From Eutypa lata (taxonomy: Eukaryota > Ascomycota > Sordariomycetes > Xylariales > Diatrypaceae), in contig JAKULF010000005.1 of the NCBI GenBank assembly GCA_022661535.1, forward strand, positions 744,001 through 808,000: a DNA stretch of 64,000 nt, read 5' to 3'. This document shows positions 29,291 to 40,206 of the stretch, piece after piece. Positions within the stretch are counted from its first letter, which is position 1; every line of letters starts with the position of its first letter. Made by a program: the position numbers and the translations under genes. Below the pieces are notes generated by a model, which saw nothing but the letters and a program-made list of their open reading frames with translations, ran no database searches and was not told the DNA's origin.

Positions 29291-32200
29291 CTAGTTATGT
29301 TGAGTCTGTTAGCATATGCATATATACTTCTTTGCGTAAATCTCGCATTGCTTGGAAAAAGAAATAAAGAAAAAAAAGGGTGTTGTAGTTCGGGCTGTCC
29401 GTTCGAGTGTGATTGCCTGCTAAGGCCTGTACAATGCAGGCAGACAGGCATGACTGGCGGCCCAGCGAAGTACTCAAGCCGTATCAAGGACAAGAAAGGG
29501 ACCTGTGGCGAACAAGGTCAAAATCTCCAGATTGTGGCAGGACCTCAGCCACAGAAGTTTAGAAACAATGACATGGCGATAATTACACCCAGACAAAATA
29601 TGACGTCATTTATTGAAACATGACAATGGAAACAATCATGACAGCATGAAAGCGGCGTTAAAAAAGATGACAGGTCCAATCTTGATCGCTGCAGGTGATT
29701 GTCCCGCACTAATCCCCTTGACCTAGGCCCTGAATATGTATGGAGGTATGCCCCGCAACTTTGTCTTAATGGAGTTATGGCTCTTAGCGTCTGTCTCTCC
29801 ACAAACCCACCACCCACTACACATTTTCGATGCATGCAGGTAAGGGCTTCTGACAGGGAGTACTCGACCCGACTGAAATGATTCGTTTGGGGATGGTAAC
29901 ACGAATACAATAGGTGTTTGCTACCGAGTCATAGAGGAAGAATCCGGGAATCCTCGTGGCATTGGCAAGTGCTCTATCTTGTCTTTAGATGAGGTCCGTC
30001 CATAGGTACCATCGATCGTCTAACTGAAGCTAAATCCACACAGCCAGCTGGTGCGTTGGAACTGGAAGGGGGAACAGAAAAGCTACATGTATGTAGCAGC
30101 AGCCACAAGGCACTAGCCAGGGTACATCCACCTATCAATGAATGTGGAACAGCCAGTGACAGCGCATGCGAGCGCGATAGGTAGCGAAAGAAGAGATATC
30201 ATTTGCGCGTCCATACAATGAAAGGCTGAAATAAACGCCGAAACATATTCGGAGTACACATTAACTAATCGCATTGCTGCTGCAGCGCAGACGCCTACTA
30301 TGTAAGCAGCCGAGACGCGCGCACGACACTGGTCGTCGGGGATTGTAGTTCGTTCGTTCGTTCGTTCATTCGCCTTGGTCGCCGCCCGCCCGCCGCGCCC
30401 GCGCGAGCCAAGGATAGTTATGTGAATTTAAGAAGAAAATCGATGCGAGAAAAGAAATCTAATATTAGACTTTTCGTAACTTACAAGTACGATCACCTGC
30501 AGGGCAGGCGATTTCAGACCATCTTCTTCCTCCTCTCTCGTCATCTTGCGCGCGAAGCCGTTCATCGAATAGGTAGGGAGGGAGGTAGGTGGTATAGTTA
30601 TATTTCATTCCCAACAGAAGAAGGGGAGGGGGGATGATGAGAGAGCTGGAGAGAGTTCCGAGGCAAAGGTCGAATTGAGAGGGAATCCGAGGTAGTACAA
30701 TACAAGTTAACACCAACGTTTGGCCTCGAGTACCTGACTATTTAGTGATAGTAGTAGCGCCACGTGACGTTCCCATTCATCCCTTTCTTTCTTAACGTTA
30801 GGGATGATTTCTAGGTACCTAGGTAGGTTATGTAGGTAAGTTTTAGGTATGTATTCACTAGTATCCCTCGCCTTTTTTCGTTATCTGTCTTGTCTTGTCT
30901 CTCTGTCTTTATAACTTGGGGGGGAGAATGTGTCAGGCCGGCATTGTGTTGAATAAATTCAAGAATACGCTTTATTCCGACATTATGATTCGCCCACACA
31001 AGGAGAACGCGACACTCATATATATAAAACCATTGTTGTAAGTCAGTCAATACTGGACGCTTTTCCCAATCAATTGTCTCAAACAGCAGAATAGCTGGTC
31101 TTTATTTAAAGACAAACGAGGACATACAACTATAGTACACCGTGGAAAGACCAAGATCTGAGAGGCGATATCTAGCTGTGACTATAGATAGTAAGTACTT
31201 ACAGTAGGTAGGTAAGTATGTAGGCAAAATGAATATTTGATTTGCATTTGCATCAAAAACGGCCTATGAGTGGCCGCTGGGGTTCATGCAATGCACGTTT
31301 ATTGTTGTATTGCGTAATGCAGCCTATGCGGTAGCACACCCAGCGCAACCTTCCAAGAGTGCGGCGATCCCGAGCTGGAGCTATTGTGTACACGATAAGA
31401 TATCTGATAGGGCGCCCTACACTATCGCGTGTGGGTCCGCGACAGGGGTAACTTTCCAATCAGAGCACTATATTTCTCATTCACTTTGACACTTCAATAT
31501 TCCTTTCAAGACTTTGCTCGCTTTTCAACCAACTAGTAGGTACCTACCTCTAGGAGTGATTTTACGAGAAGGAATATTCCTGCATTGTATTAAATTTTGT
31601 AGAAAATAGGGGATGCACTTGTTGGGTGTAACTGTAACTTTCAATCAATATTCATTTAGATAGGGGTACGAGAACTGGCCAAATCTGGAACTGGCAATTC
31701 GTGTGAATAAGAATACAATGGTAATTCTAATTATATTGGCCTCTGCAACGTGGCATTCCGGATAGTAAATATTAATCTAAAGATTCCTTCCGTGAATACC
31801 TATATGAACTGTGTGTCACTCTAACATTAGAGATTCCGGCTTCATACACCAATCACGAGGGGGGTTGAAACAATATATTGCCTACTATACTCCCAGAAGC
31901 AACTATTCACATCCTGGCTACTACATCGAAGCAGGACTATAACCATACCTACCTTAGTGAGTTTATCTTAGACCATATATGGCATTCTTAGCTTAAGCTA
32001 GGAAGATTTACTGTCGATCCGAGCTCCGCGAATATGCAAGCCCCGCTATACGCCAGAGATACGGCGCAGAGCGCTTCGGCGAACCCGAAGACACTCGGAG
32101 AGAAATGCGGGCGATAACCCGTTGCAGTTGCCTTACTGGAGGGGAATATACGATGATGTGTCAAAATTGAGCGAAACTTAGACACGTCGATACAGACGTC

Positions 32201-33239
32201 AATGGCACACAAGAGCTGAGGACTATGAAAACTAAGTATAATTTCGATTTATAATACTGAATGTACAAGGTTTCAAGTCCTAGGGAATTCGGTTCCCCCG
32301 ATTCGAAGCTGCCAGGTTACATAGTAATATGATTATGAATTATCAATCTGATAAAAAGGGAAAATCTGGACTAGAGGATGGCAAGGGGATTGACTGTATG
32401 ACCAGATGGGTGAATAATAAATAATTACTAACCAAAATTGGAGAGATATTCCATACTAGTCAACATATAAGGATCACAACCAGACATATATTGGTAGCAT
32501 AAACATTCGTGATGGCTACAAATTTGTGACACTAGATGAAAGAAGTATATAGCTAGCACGGCAAGCATATTCCTGTCCTCAAAGAATATTGTCTAGGCAT
32601 AATTATAGCTCTTGATCGAACCGAGCACTTTTCCTTTGTCTTCTTTAAAGACTCATCAGTCGAAAGCGGAAGTGTACTGCGCCGTTCCCGCTCACTTTCC
32701 AGATTCGTACTATACTTACCCATATACATGGCTATATTACCTTCGGGATATATTGACGATAGAACATGGGGAGTCGTAAACATATACGCAATCTTACATC
32801 TTAATATGCTAGTCACTATTATAGTACATAATTTGAAGTTGGATAAGCAGAATATTCACTCTGCACTTTAGAAGAACTGTACGTGAAACATTTGTTTCCT
32901 TACATTTTTATATATAAATAAAATCGGGTTTAACCCTGTCTTGCGCTGAAACGCTAGATACTTTTAATATATGCAAGAAAACAAGAAAAAGCACAGCATG
33001 CTTGCCCGAAAAACAGAGAAACATGACGCCACAACACCAGTTCCAAAAATCCACCAAGTTCTATACCGTTCGTTACGCTTTTTTCATTTTCTAAATGCTT
33101 TCTTTCATGGAAGTCTTGATCGTTCCTTACCTAATGATTCATGACTTCTTAAGGAAGGAGATGATGCAGTAACTCACCTCACCGTACCGTACCGATAACG
33201 TAACTTAAACTCACCTCAGACCTCACCTATACACATCAA
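29291..33239. other. Gene-poor 3.9-kb stretch
   Basis: It contains the unresolved first exon and promoter of the phosphodiesterase and a (TTCG)n repeat at about 30349-30368. A G+C-rich island at 30369-30415 is flanked by inverted CCTTGG/CCAAGG. TACCTAGGTA-type motifs lie at 30811-30840, 31204-31221 and 31536-31550. Two short leftward frames could be transporter relics: one near 31988-32212 with VFGFAEALCAVSLAYSGACI, and one near 32553-32816. From about 31.5 kb the DNA is strongly A/T-rich. No intact gene is supported. Confidence 0.45.
29601..29608. promoter_or_regulatory. CRE-like palindrome TGACGTCA upstream of the phosphodiesterase
   Basis: A perfect match to the CREB/ATF1 bZIP site. It lies 311 bp before the main phosphodiesterase exon, so it is in the promoter, the 5' untranslated region or the first intron. 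The link to cAMP signalling makes it notable, but function is untested. Confidence 0.4.
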
Positions 33240-36071
33240 TCAAGCCCACCTTGACTCTGAAAGCCCAGAAGGGCTCGTCGGAGGGCTCGACAGAGGGCTC
33301 GTCGGAGGGCTCGACAGAGGGCTTGTCGGAAGGCTCGTCAGAGGGCTTCCTGGACTTCTCGGACTTCTCGGCGGGCTGCTTGGTGCAGAACACACCGGCA
33401 TCGGCGACGCTGGGCGCGACTCCTCTACCGCTTCCGGAACCTCGGTTTCCTCCTCGTTCTCACTGGGACCCTCAACAACATCCTCCATGCCTTCAGAGCT
33501 TGCTTCCCGAGCAGGCTCTTCATCATCATCTCCATCACCACCACCATCACCACCATCACCATCATCACCATCAGCGATGGGTGGCGTGGCTTCCTTGCCG
33601 AAAATGGCATCGAGTTCATCCTGGGTAATCACATTGGCATCAAAGAGATCTGAACCTACTGACTGCCGGTCGACTTCCCCGGAATTCTCGAGTCTCGCCG
33701 GCTCGGGCTCTTCCCCCTCCTGATCGGAGGATATCTCAGGGGTCTGCTGCTCGACCTCCATGCCATTGTTGTCATCATGGGACTTACCGTCAACCTCGGG
33801 TGAATTGATTTCTTCAGATATCGCCTCCGCCTGGTCCACGTTCTGGTCAACCCCCATATCAATAATGGGGGCTAAGTCAAAGCTGAAATCAGCTAGGCCA
33901 TCATCGGAGATGTCGGTCGGCTCGAAGTTGAAGGCCTCAATCTGAGCCTCCCCTTCTTGCTCCGTTACCTGCATGCTTTCTGAATGTAACTGGCTCAAGG
34001 CGTCGAGCTCAGCTAAACCATCGAATTGGATTGCCGGGTCAATGGGAATTGAGTGCCGTGCTTGGCGGTCTAGCGGGTTGTAGCAAGGTTTCTTGTTGGA
34101 CATTGTCACATCTGGTTCTAATACTATGATATCACCTACGTTCTGGTTTTGGAGATGTGCTTGCTCCAGACTTCGCTTTCGACTTCGAGTGGGCATGGGC
34201 AGTTGAGGGAATTGCTCAACTGGGTATTGCACTGCTGGCAGCTGCTGCAGCGGTGGTCCGTTCCATTGCTGGGTAGCCGCGGAGTAAACGGGGGGCGGCG
34301 GCAGGTTGAAAGGCTGGTTAAGCACATGAACGTCGTGGTGACTTACCTGGTGATTTATCTGGTGATTAGGAACTGGCGGGAGACCATAAGACGGCGCAGG
34401 CGCTGGGGCTACTGTACCATAGCCTGGATACTGCTGTTGATATTGCGCGTGACTTGTATTACACAGAGGTTCGATCGGATAAGGATCGACCGAATAAGGA
34501 TCGACCTGATACTGCGAATGCTCATAGCCATTGAGAGGTTCAGACTTGATCACGACGTCGGCTATCGAATGCCTGGGCTGTGGCGGTGCCATTGGAGAGG
34601 TCTGTATAGGATCGAAGCTCAAAAGTTCCTCGTCCGCGTCCAACATAGCTCTGTCTTTATTACGCTTATGCTCATATTTAAGGTCGGCATACAAGTCTAG
34701 GTTGCCCCAGTACTTGGTAATGTCAATACCGTCCCTACTCAAGCGAGTCTTGGCGCGAGCCGCGCTTTCGTGGTTCATCTTGCATTTCAAGAGGGCGGCG
34801 CTAAGCGACGTCTCCTCGAAATTGCTCCTGTCCCTCGGCCTACCGATGCTCTTTGCCTCGGTATAGCGACGGGATTCACGCCTCCACCAGTCGTGATAAG
34901 CCCTGATAAGCTCTAGTTTGCCATCCCTACCGGTTATACTGAAGAGGTTGGCCTCTTCCTTCCTGAAGTTACGATCGTCGACGCGGAAGTCCAGGTCATG
35001 GATGATTTCTACGAGATCGAAGTTCTTCTCCAAGCAGTACAAGTGGATGTACCCAGCGTTGTTGAATGGATCGAGTTCCAACCCCAGTTCATTCATGCGC
35101 TCGTCCAAGATGATGCGGGGGAGACCCTGCTTGATCGTGGGGAATGGGCAGCACTTAAACCGACAAGTCTGAGTCCCCGGGCTACGTGGGTACCGATGTT
35201 CGGATTGGGCGGCGGACCAGCCTAGCCAACACGTCAGACCAACACGCTGTTTACCTTCTGTGCGGCGCTCTGTTATGGGTATAGTGCGAGGAACCCAATC
35301 CTCCCGATCAATAACCTTCGTTCGATGGTCGTAGAGGTACATCTTCATCTGATACCGATCATACTGGCGACCCTGATACAATTCGCCATACTTCGTGTAC
35401 TCGAAGATGGGACGCCCGTTCTGCAGGTTCAGCGGACCCCAGGCAGCTGGTGGTGCGACTGCTGGTCCGTAGAAGTCCTCAGGGTCGACGTGCGTCGCTT
35501 TCTTCTTGAACCGCGTAACCCGAGGGATCTTTCCTTTGCTGAATTTCTCCCGTTCGGCAGCAGGGCGAAACCAAATCCACTCGTCGAGAACGATGGGGGT
35601 ACCCGGACCACGAACGTGAGATATGGGGACACGCACTGGGCTCGGATGTCCACCACTATTGCTTGCAAGAGAAGAGGTAGGTTCTGAATGAGCGGCAGGA
35701 GCAGGAGCTTGCGGGCGCCCGTATGCAGGGCGCGCTGCGGGGCCCTGTCGAGAAAATACATCCCTACGATTGTGTCCTGAGTGCCTCGTAGTATTTGCAT
35801 AGCTCACTTGCTGCGGTTGAGGAGGCGGTGGTGGCATCGGAAGCTGTGGCCCGCCGATGCTTCGCTGTGGAGGCGGAGGCATTGGCATTGTCATTGGCAT
35901 TGGCAGACTAATACCTGAGTTGAACGCAACCGCGTCGTTCGCGTACAATACATCGGAAGGAGCCGTGTTTGATGGTAGATAGTCGAGCTGACCGAAGTCC
36001 ACATCTGCGAAGTTAAAGTTGTCATTGTAGTTACCGTTGGCCTGCCCGTTCTGGTACCCCTGATAAGCCAT
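33240..36071 (-). CDS. Large protein of unknown function with a Cys-rich core module
   Basis: A 943-residue single-exon protein from ATG 36071 (MAYQGYQNGQ). No named family is recognised. The N-terminal ~170 residues are disordered and rich in Pro/Gln/Asn. The core (about 180-480) looks folded: it opens with PIVLDEWIWFRPAAEREKF and DPEDFYGP, then has CWLGWSAAQSEHRYP followed by CRFKCCPFP, a Cys cluster that might bind zinc. After it come IILDERMNELGLELDPFNNA, YIHLYCLEKNFDLVEIIH and RAYHDWWRRESRRY. The remainder is disordered: Gln/Pro-rich, then acidic (GDDGDGGDGGGDGDDDEE), ending in a tandem array of SPPTSPLSS-type repeats. A nuclear, DNA- or RNA-related role would fit the composition but is only a guess. 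Confidence 0.75.
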   Translation of the reverse strand: MAYQGYQNGQANGNYNDNFNFADVDFGQLDYLPSNTAPSDVLYANDAVAFNSGISLPMPMTMPMPPPPQRSIGGPQLPMPPPPPQPQQVSYANTTRHSGHNRRDVFSRQGPAARPAYGRPQAPAPAAHSEPTSSLASNSGGHPSPVRVPISHVRGPGTPIVLDEWIWFRPAAEREKFSKGKIPRVTRFKKKATHVDPEDFYGPAVAPPAAWGPLNLQNGRPIFEYTKYGELYQGRQYDRYQMKMYLYDHRTKVIDREDWVPRTIPITERRTEGKQRVGLTCWLGWSAAQSEHRYPRSPGTQTCRFKCCPFPTIKQGLPRIILDERMNELGLELDPFNNAGYIHLYCLEKNFDLVEIIHDLDFRVDDRNFRKEEANLFSITGRDGKLELIRAYHDWWRRESRRYTEAKSIGRPRDRSNFEETSLSAALLKCKMNHESAARAKTRLSRDGIDITKYWGNLDLYADLKYEHKRNKDRAMLDADEELLSFDPIQTSPMAPPQPRHSIADVVIKSEPLNGYEHSQYQVDPYSVDPYPIEPLCNTSHAQYQQQYPGYGTVAPAPAPSYGLPPVPNHQINHQVSHHDVHVLNQPFNLPPPPVYSAATQQWNGPPLQQLPAVQYPVEQFPQLPMPTRSRKRSLEQAHLQNQNVGDIIVLEPDVTMSNKKPCYNPLDRQARHSIPIDPAIQFDGLAELDALSQLHSESMQVTEQEGEAQIEAFNFEPTDISDDGLADFSFDLAPIIDMGVDQNVDQAEAISEEINSPEVDGKSHDDNNGMEVEQQTPEISSDQEGEEPEPARLENSGEVDRQSVGSDLFDANVITQDELDAIFGKEATPPIADGDDGDGGDGGGDGDDDEEPAREASSEGMEDVVEGPSENEEETEVPEAVEESRPASPMPVCSAPSSPPRSPRSPGSPLTSLPTSPLSSPPTSPLSSPPTSPSGLSESRWA

Positions 36072-37670
36072 AATGCTGATGATACTCCGTCGCTTTACTG
36101 AACAAGAGTCGGTGAGTAGCAAAAGTTGGGAAAGTTAGACCTGCTATACTACTTCTCAACTGCTGGTACTCTTTTGCTCAGATATGAGTGAGTATGGGGT
36201 AAAGGCAAGCGTTTCCTGAGGCTGAATGACGTTGTTTCCGTCATGGACGGTGCTTTCTGTGAAATATATACTTCCACCGAGGGGCTTTCATCTGTTCAAC
36301 ATTTGAACATAGCATTGTCCTCATGCATAAGAGAATATCAACTCCATGAAAGAGTTCACAAATCTCCTTTGAGTGACAACTACATTGTTATGACAAGCTG
36401 AACAATGTTCTTCAACAATGCACCCGAAGGCTTAGCGACCGCCACTAGAAGGCGAGGTCTAGACCACGAGGATACTCCTTGTTATTGGAACTATAAATAT
36501 TAAACATGGTATCGTCAGCTCGGTTTTCAATACTACACGGTGCTGCTTCTTGAAATATAGCCCTGGCACCATATAACGAGGTAGGAGACATCTGCAGCCA
36601 CAGTTTGAGAGTGACGATCGCAGGCTTGACTGGCTGTTTTGATTGGTCGGTCCCAATCGTTACCTGAAAGGGTACGTAGGCATTCGCTTCTAGCATGTTG
36701 AATCTTCAATATTAAGTACTTGTGAAAATCCTGTAGAGACTAGAGTTTTGCATATATTGATTGCAGTTTGTCGTCTATCTGGCTTGAGCTTATGGTAGAC
36801 ATAAATAGAATAACCTTGGTCCCGGACTGTCGGAGACTTTTCTGGGGATCGTCGGAACCACCCCGGTATTCGATTGCAAGTAACTTTAAACATGAAGCCA
36901 TGCGATCGATGAATGTGCTGGCCTGTGAGTAATCCGATATGTTGGCACGCATCTGTGAAATGACACGGCAAGTGGGAGGAGGGACGCTGTGCACGGAAAT
37001 CATGTGGGACAAGTGGCTCGGGAGTGGGGTTAAAGGTCGACATTTAGAAATTCCGTCCATTATTCTCGAGGTACACAACGTGGTGCCACCACTGCATGGT
37101 GCATAATGGACCCGATCCGATAAGAAACAAAAGAAGAAGTCCAGACGAGCCTTAACAAGGTACGCTATTCTCCACAAAGAAATAGAAGAAAGGGCATAGG
37201 CTACTTTATTTAGTACATATACAGATACTTCATAGAAGATGTATAAAAAATGAGGTGGTCGGGCCAGCAAAGCACGCCTATGAGAAGATGAAGAAGACGG
37301 AATGACGTTTGATTTAAGCAGCGTCGGCGGCAGTGGTGGTGGTGGTCTGGTAACCGGGCGGCAGCATTTCCCCTGGCGCAGATCAATCAATCATACCTAA
37401 CCGTCTTGATTTACTACCTGCCTACCTACATAAGAAGCGCTAACCCAGTGCTAACCCTCCTGCCCTCCAAGATATTGTTGCTTTTTAGTGTCTTTTCCAG
37501 CCATTCTTTAATGCACCCTTGATCGTCTCTGTGTAGCATACCGCCTCTTATTTTTAGCATTAGATATTCCTGTTTTGTCGTTAGCCCCCCCGCAGAATTT
37601 CAACCCTAAGGATTTCTCTGCATACACTCGCTTCAGCAAGAAAAATCCTCCAATCTCTTTATGTGTGGTA
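36072..37670. other. Promoter region and spacer with an unclear small reading frame
   Basis: It holds the start regions of the leftward gene ending at 33240 and the rightward gene at 37671. A TACCTGCCTACCTAC-type motif lies near 37412-37428. Two overlapping leftward frames are open between 36690 and 37060, and neither is convincing alone. Confidence 0.4.
36690..37043 (-). CDS. Possible small hypothetical protein, 117 residues
   Basis: ATG at 37043. The C-terminal part (GYSIYVYHKLKPDRRQTAIN onward) has a plausible protein-like composition. A second frame overlapping it from ATG 37060 is equally open, so the frame is ambiguous. No family was recognised and no splice structure could be settled. 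Confidence 0.2.
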   Translation of the reverse strand: MSTFNPTPEPLVPHDFRAQRPSSHLPCHFTDACQHIGLLTGQHIHRSHGFMFKVTCNRIPGWFRRSPEKSPTVRDQGYSIYVYHKLKPDRRQTAINICKTLVSTGFSQVLNIEDSTC

Positions 37671-38575
37671 ATGCCTTCCATCATGCGCCGGTTTTCTCGC
37701 ACTTCCAACACACCCAGCCAGAATACCATGCCGACTTCTCCACCGGGCTCCTTTTCCCAGCCCAGGGCAAACGGTCCGAGGGGATCGCTACCTCCGGGCC
37801 CCCTGGGGTCTCAGCAGCAGCAGCAACATGACGAGCTGAGGCCGTCGTCCATGGGCACGGATCAGTCCTACGAGTTTGCGCCCCCGAGATCCGTCAGCCA
37901 CCACGGTGGTGGTCTCCAGGGCGCCTCAACCATACCGGTTGCGGGCTTGTCGCGCACCGACCAGATCGTCTTGCGATACTTCTGGGAGGAGAAAGTCCAG
38001 CTGAACAAGGCCCGGGACTTGCACTTCCTCAAGGTCCCTCACTTCTCCGATCAGCCGTCTCACAACGAACTGGTCCCGTTCTGTGAGATATATCATCTCG
38101 TCAGAAGCACACCTAGAGCCGCTATTATTGGCTTAGGGAGCGCCAATGGCGTGTACATTGGGTAAGGCGCTCTCGCCCTGTCTGTCCTTCCTTTTTGAAC
38201 ATGTCTTTCACCACGTGATGAATTGCATTCATGTTAAGAGATCTGTGATCGTATTGTCCGAGAGAGCTATATTGACGTGGAACACATTACAGGTTTGAAC
38301 TATTCACAGGCTCCGAGCTTCAGCTCAACATACACGACGAGTGGAGGAATGTCTCCCACTACCGCGTCAATTTTAGGAGCTACGAGTCCTTGATGAAGGA
38401 CCCCAATTCAGAGGCTATCTTCAGATCTTGGCCAAAGCCCCTCACTATCGAGTTCCTCGACGAGGAATACCAGAAATGGAGCTTAGATCTCACTAGCCTG
38501 TGTTGGGACGGGCGGGAGGTCCGCGAGTTCGGTATCGGCGGATCAAAACAAGGCGACCCCTCCGTGTTGCTATGA
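37671..38575 (+). CDS. Hypothetical fungal protein in two exons
   Basis: Exons 37671-38161 and 38293-38575 are joined by a 131-bp intron (GTAAGG...ACAG) and give 257 residues in phase. The ATG at 37671 is the first plausible start; a second, four codons on, is also possible. The first ~110 residues are disordered (Ser/Pro/Gln, with a Q5 run). The rest looks folded: LSRTDQIVLRYFWEEKVQLN, FCEIYHLVRSTPRAAIIGLG, GFELFTGSELQLNIHDEW and FRSWPKPLTIEFLDEEYQKW. No named domain is recognised and there is no signal peptide or membrane segment. The intact splice and continuous folded-type sequence support a real gene. Confidence 0.72.
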
Positions 38576-38601
38576 GTTACGAGCTACGAGCTACGAGCTA
38601 C
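38574..38601. repeat. Tandem heptamer GAGYTAC x4 overlapping a stop codon
   Basis: Four head-to-tail copies, GAGTTAC then GAGCTAC three times. The first copy overlaps the TGA stop of the upstream gene by two bases. Slippage here would alter only the 3' untranslated region. Confidence 0.8.
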
Positions 38602-40206
38602 GAATTTTATTTTTAATCACGACCTTACCACGAATTTTAATTAATGTTTCGATGGATACTATTACCAAACTGTTATTATAACCTATCAAGGAAAATAATT
38701 TATTATCTATGATTATATGCATCGGTGGGAGCAATACGAAGTGAATTTACTAAGACGACTAGCAGCTTCATGTGAAAATAAATCTTCATTCCTCTAGACA
38801 TACATAGTTTGCTCTCGCTGCAAAATGAACTCTTTGTTAGGTGATAGGGCATTATTCATAAATGACAGTACGTTGTGCTCTGCTCGGTTATCAATGTGGT
38901 TACTGGGATACTCCCTCTCAATGTGAATTGATTGCTTCATGTGAACAAACGTCAGTCTTGTGCTGGCATGCCAGAAACCCTCGGGAATGAGCACCGCTTG
39001 CTTATCAATCGCATAGTTAGTTAAATGGTAGATTGTATTGAAAGACCTTAAAGCTTTGTTAGTATATGGCTTAAAACTTGAATGGGTACGATGAGATTCG
39101 GGTCGCAAGTCGCGAGGACTTGGTTGGTTGGGTCAGGAGCTTAAGCATTTTCTCAACAAAAGAAGTTCAGAACAGGTCTGTGAATAATGCGTTTTGGTTT
39201 CATCATAACAAGATAGATTATAGAGAAGAAGTAGATATTAAGAACTTACCAATACTGTAGAAGGCTACAATGTTCTCTGTTAATGTTATTCTTAACCGTA
39301 CTGAGAGCAGGTTTTTGGAGAGGAGAGGTAATCGTTGAAGAGATGTTTGAAGAAGAAAAAACTTGTTTAAAAGGTGAAGAAAATTCGGAGTGAGGGCCGA
39401 AAACGGAAAGGTTGGGCTACGCTGGAGGATACCCACAAAAGTGAATATTCCATTTCTGGTTAGTGCGCATTATGTACCGACTTTCCAGCTTTGCTGCCAT
39501 ATTTATTCGGTTAATGTCTCATAACTATCTGGTAAGTCAGTATTTGTACTAATACCCGGTTCAAATTCAAACTTCAATCTGAAACTTGAGTTTAAATTTC
39601 ATAAAAATGCTGCATAATTATCCTAGGTGTCTCGTATTCGAATGGGCAACGTTAGCGCTGGATTACTTGCCTGTAGCTATGGATGTTTGTGGTGATGCTT
39701 CAAGACAGTTCCACAGGCCTGTTGAATCACAAGAAAGCGCCAAGCCTCGTAACGCTGGGCTGGACTGGGCTGTTAGCCTGTTACTCCATACATATATGTA
39801 CATACCAATATGTAGTATGTCTGTCTGTATGCATGTGTATCTGGTGGGATACTTGGTCACAGATACTCCATCCAGTCACTGCTTGCTTCAATTGAATGAA
39901 CACCCCCCATTTTATGTTCATTATATGTGAATGCTGTTGGTTGGCTAGTTCATATTACATACATAGTTCTAAGTATATAGCCGATTCTCTTACACGATTT
40001 TCTTGGGAATACGAAGTTTCATACGTTCTACCGTCCCTTTATTACCCACCCACACCCATATCTTGCGAGTTCCCGACCGAGGAAAAGGGTCGAAGTGGCA
40101 TTCCCTTACGTCACGGGGGTCTTGCTATTCTTGGCTCCCGAATGTGAGAAACACTCGTTTAAACCAGCACAATCACCATTCGAAGCCCTGAGCCATTCTG
40201 ACCATA
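38576..40206. other. Intergenic, promoter of the CPS1/DIP2 gene
   Basis: Mostly A/T-rich with CT-rich and (CATA)n-like stretches near 39785-39845. Short open frames lack good starts or homology. No supported gene was seen. Confidence 0.5.

Noticed and set aside
31861..33230. Possible RIP-mutated transposon in the A/T-rich stretch
   Set aside because: A/T-richness and scattered stops fit, but no terminal repeats, transposase or reverse-transcriptase motifs were seen, so no mobile element is called.
33251..33628. Rightward frame with GSSEGSTEG repeats and poly-His
   Set aside because: It is the mirror of the Ser/Pro and Gly/Asp repeats of the leftward 943-residue gene.
38794..39108. Leftward open frame of about 104 codons
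   Set aside because: It has no ATG near its start, no splice structure that adds one, and no recognised family.
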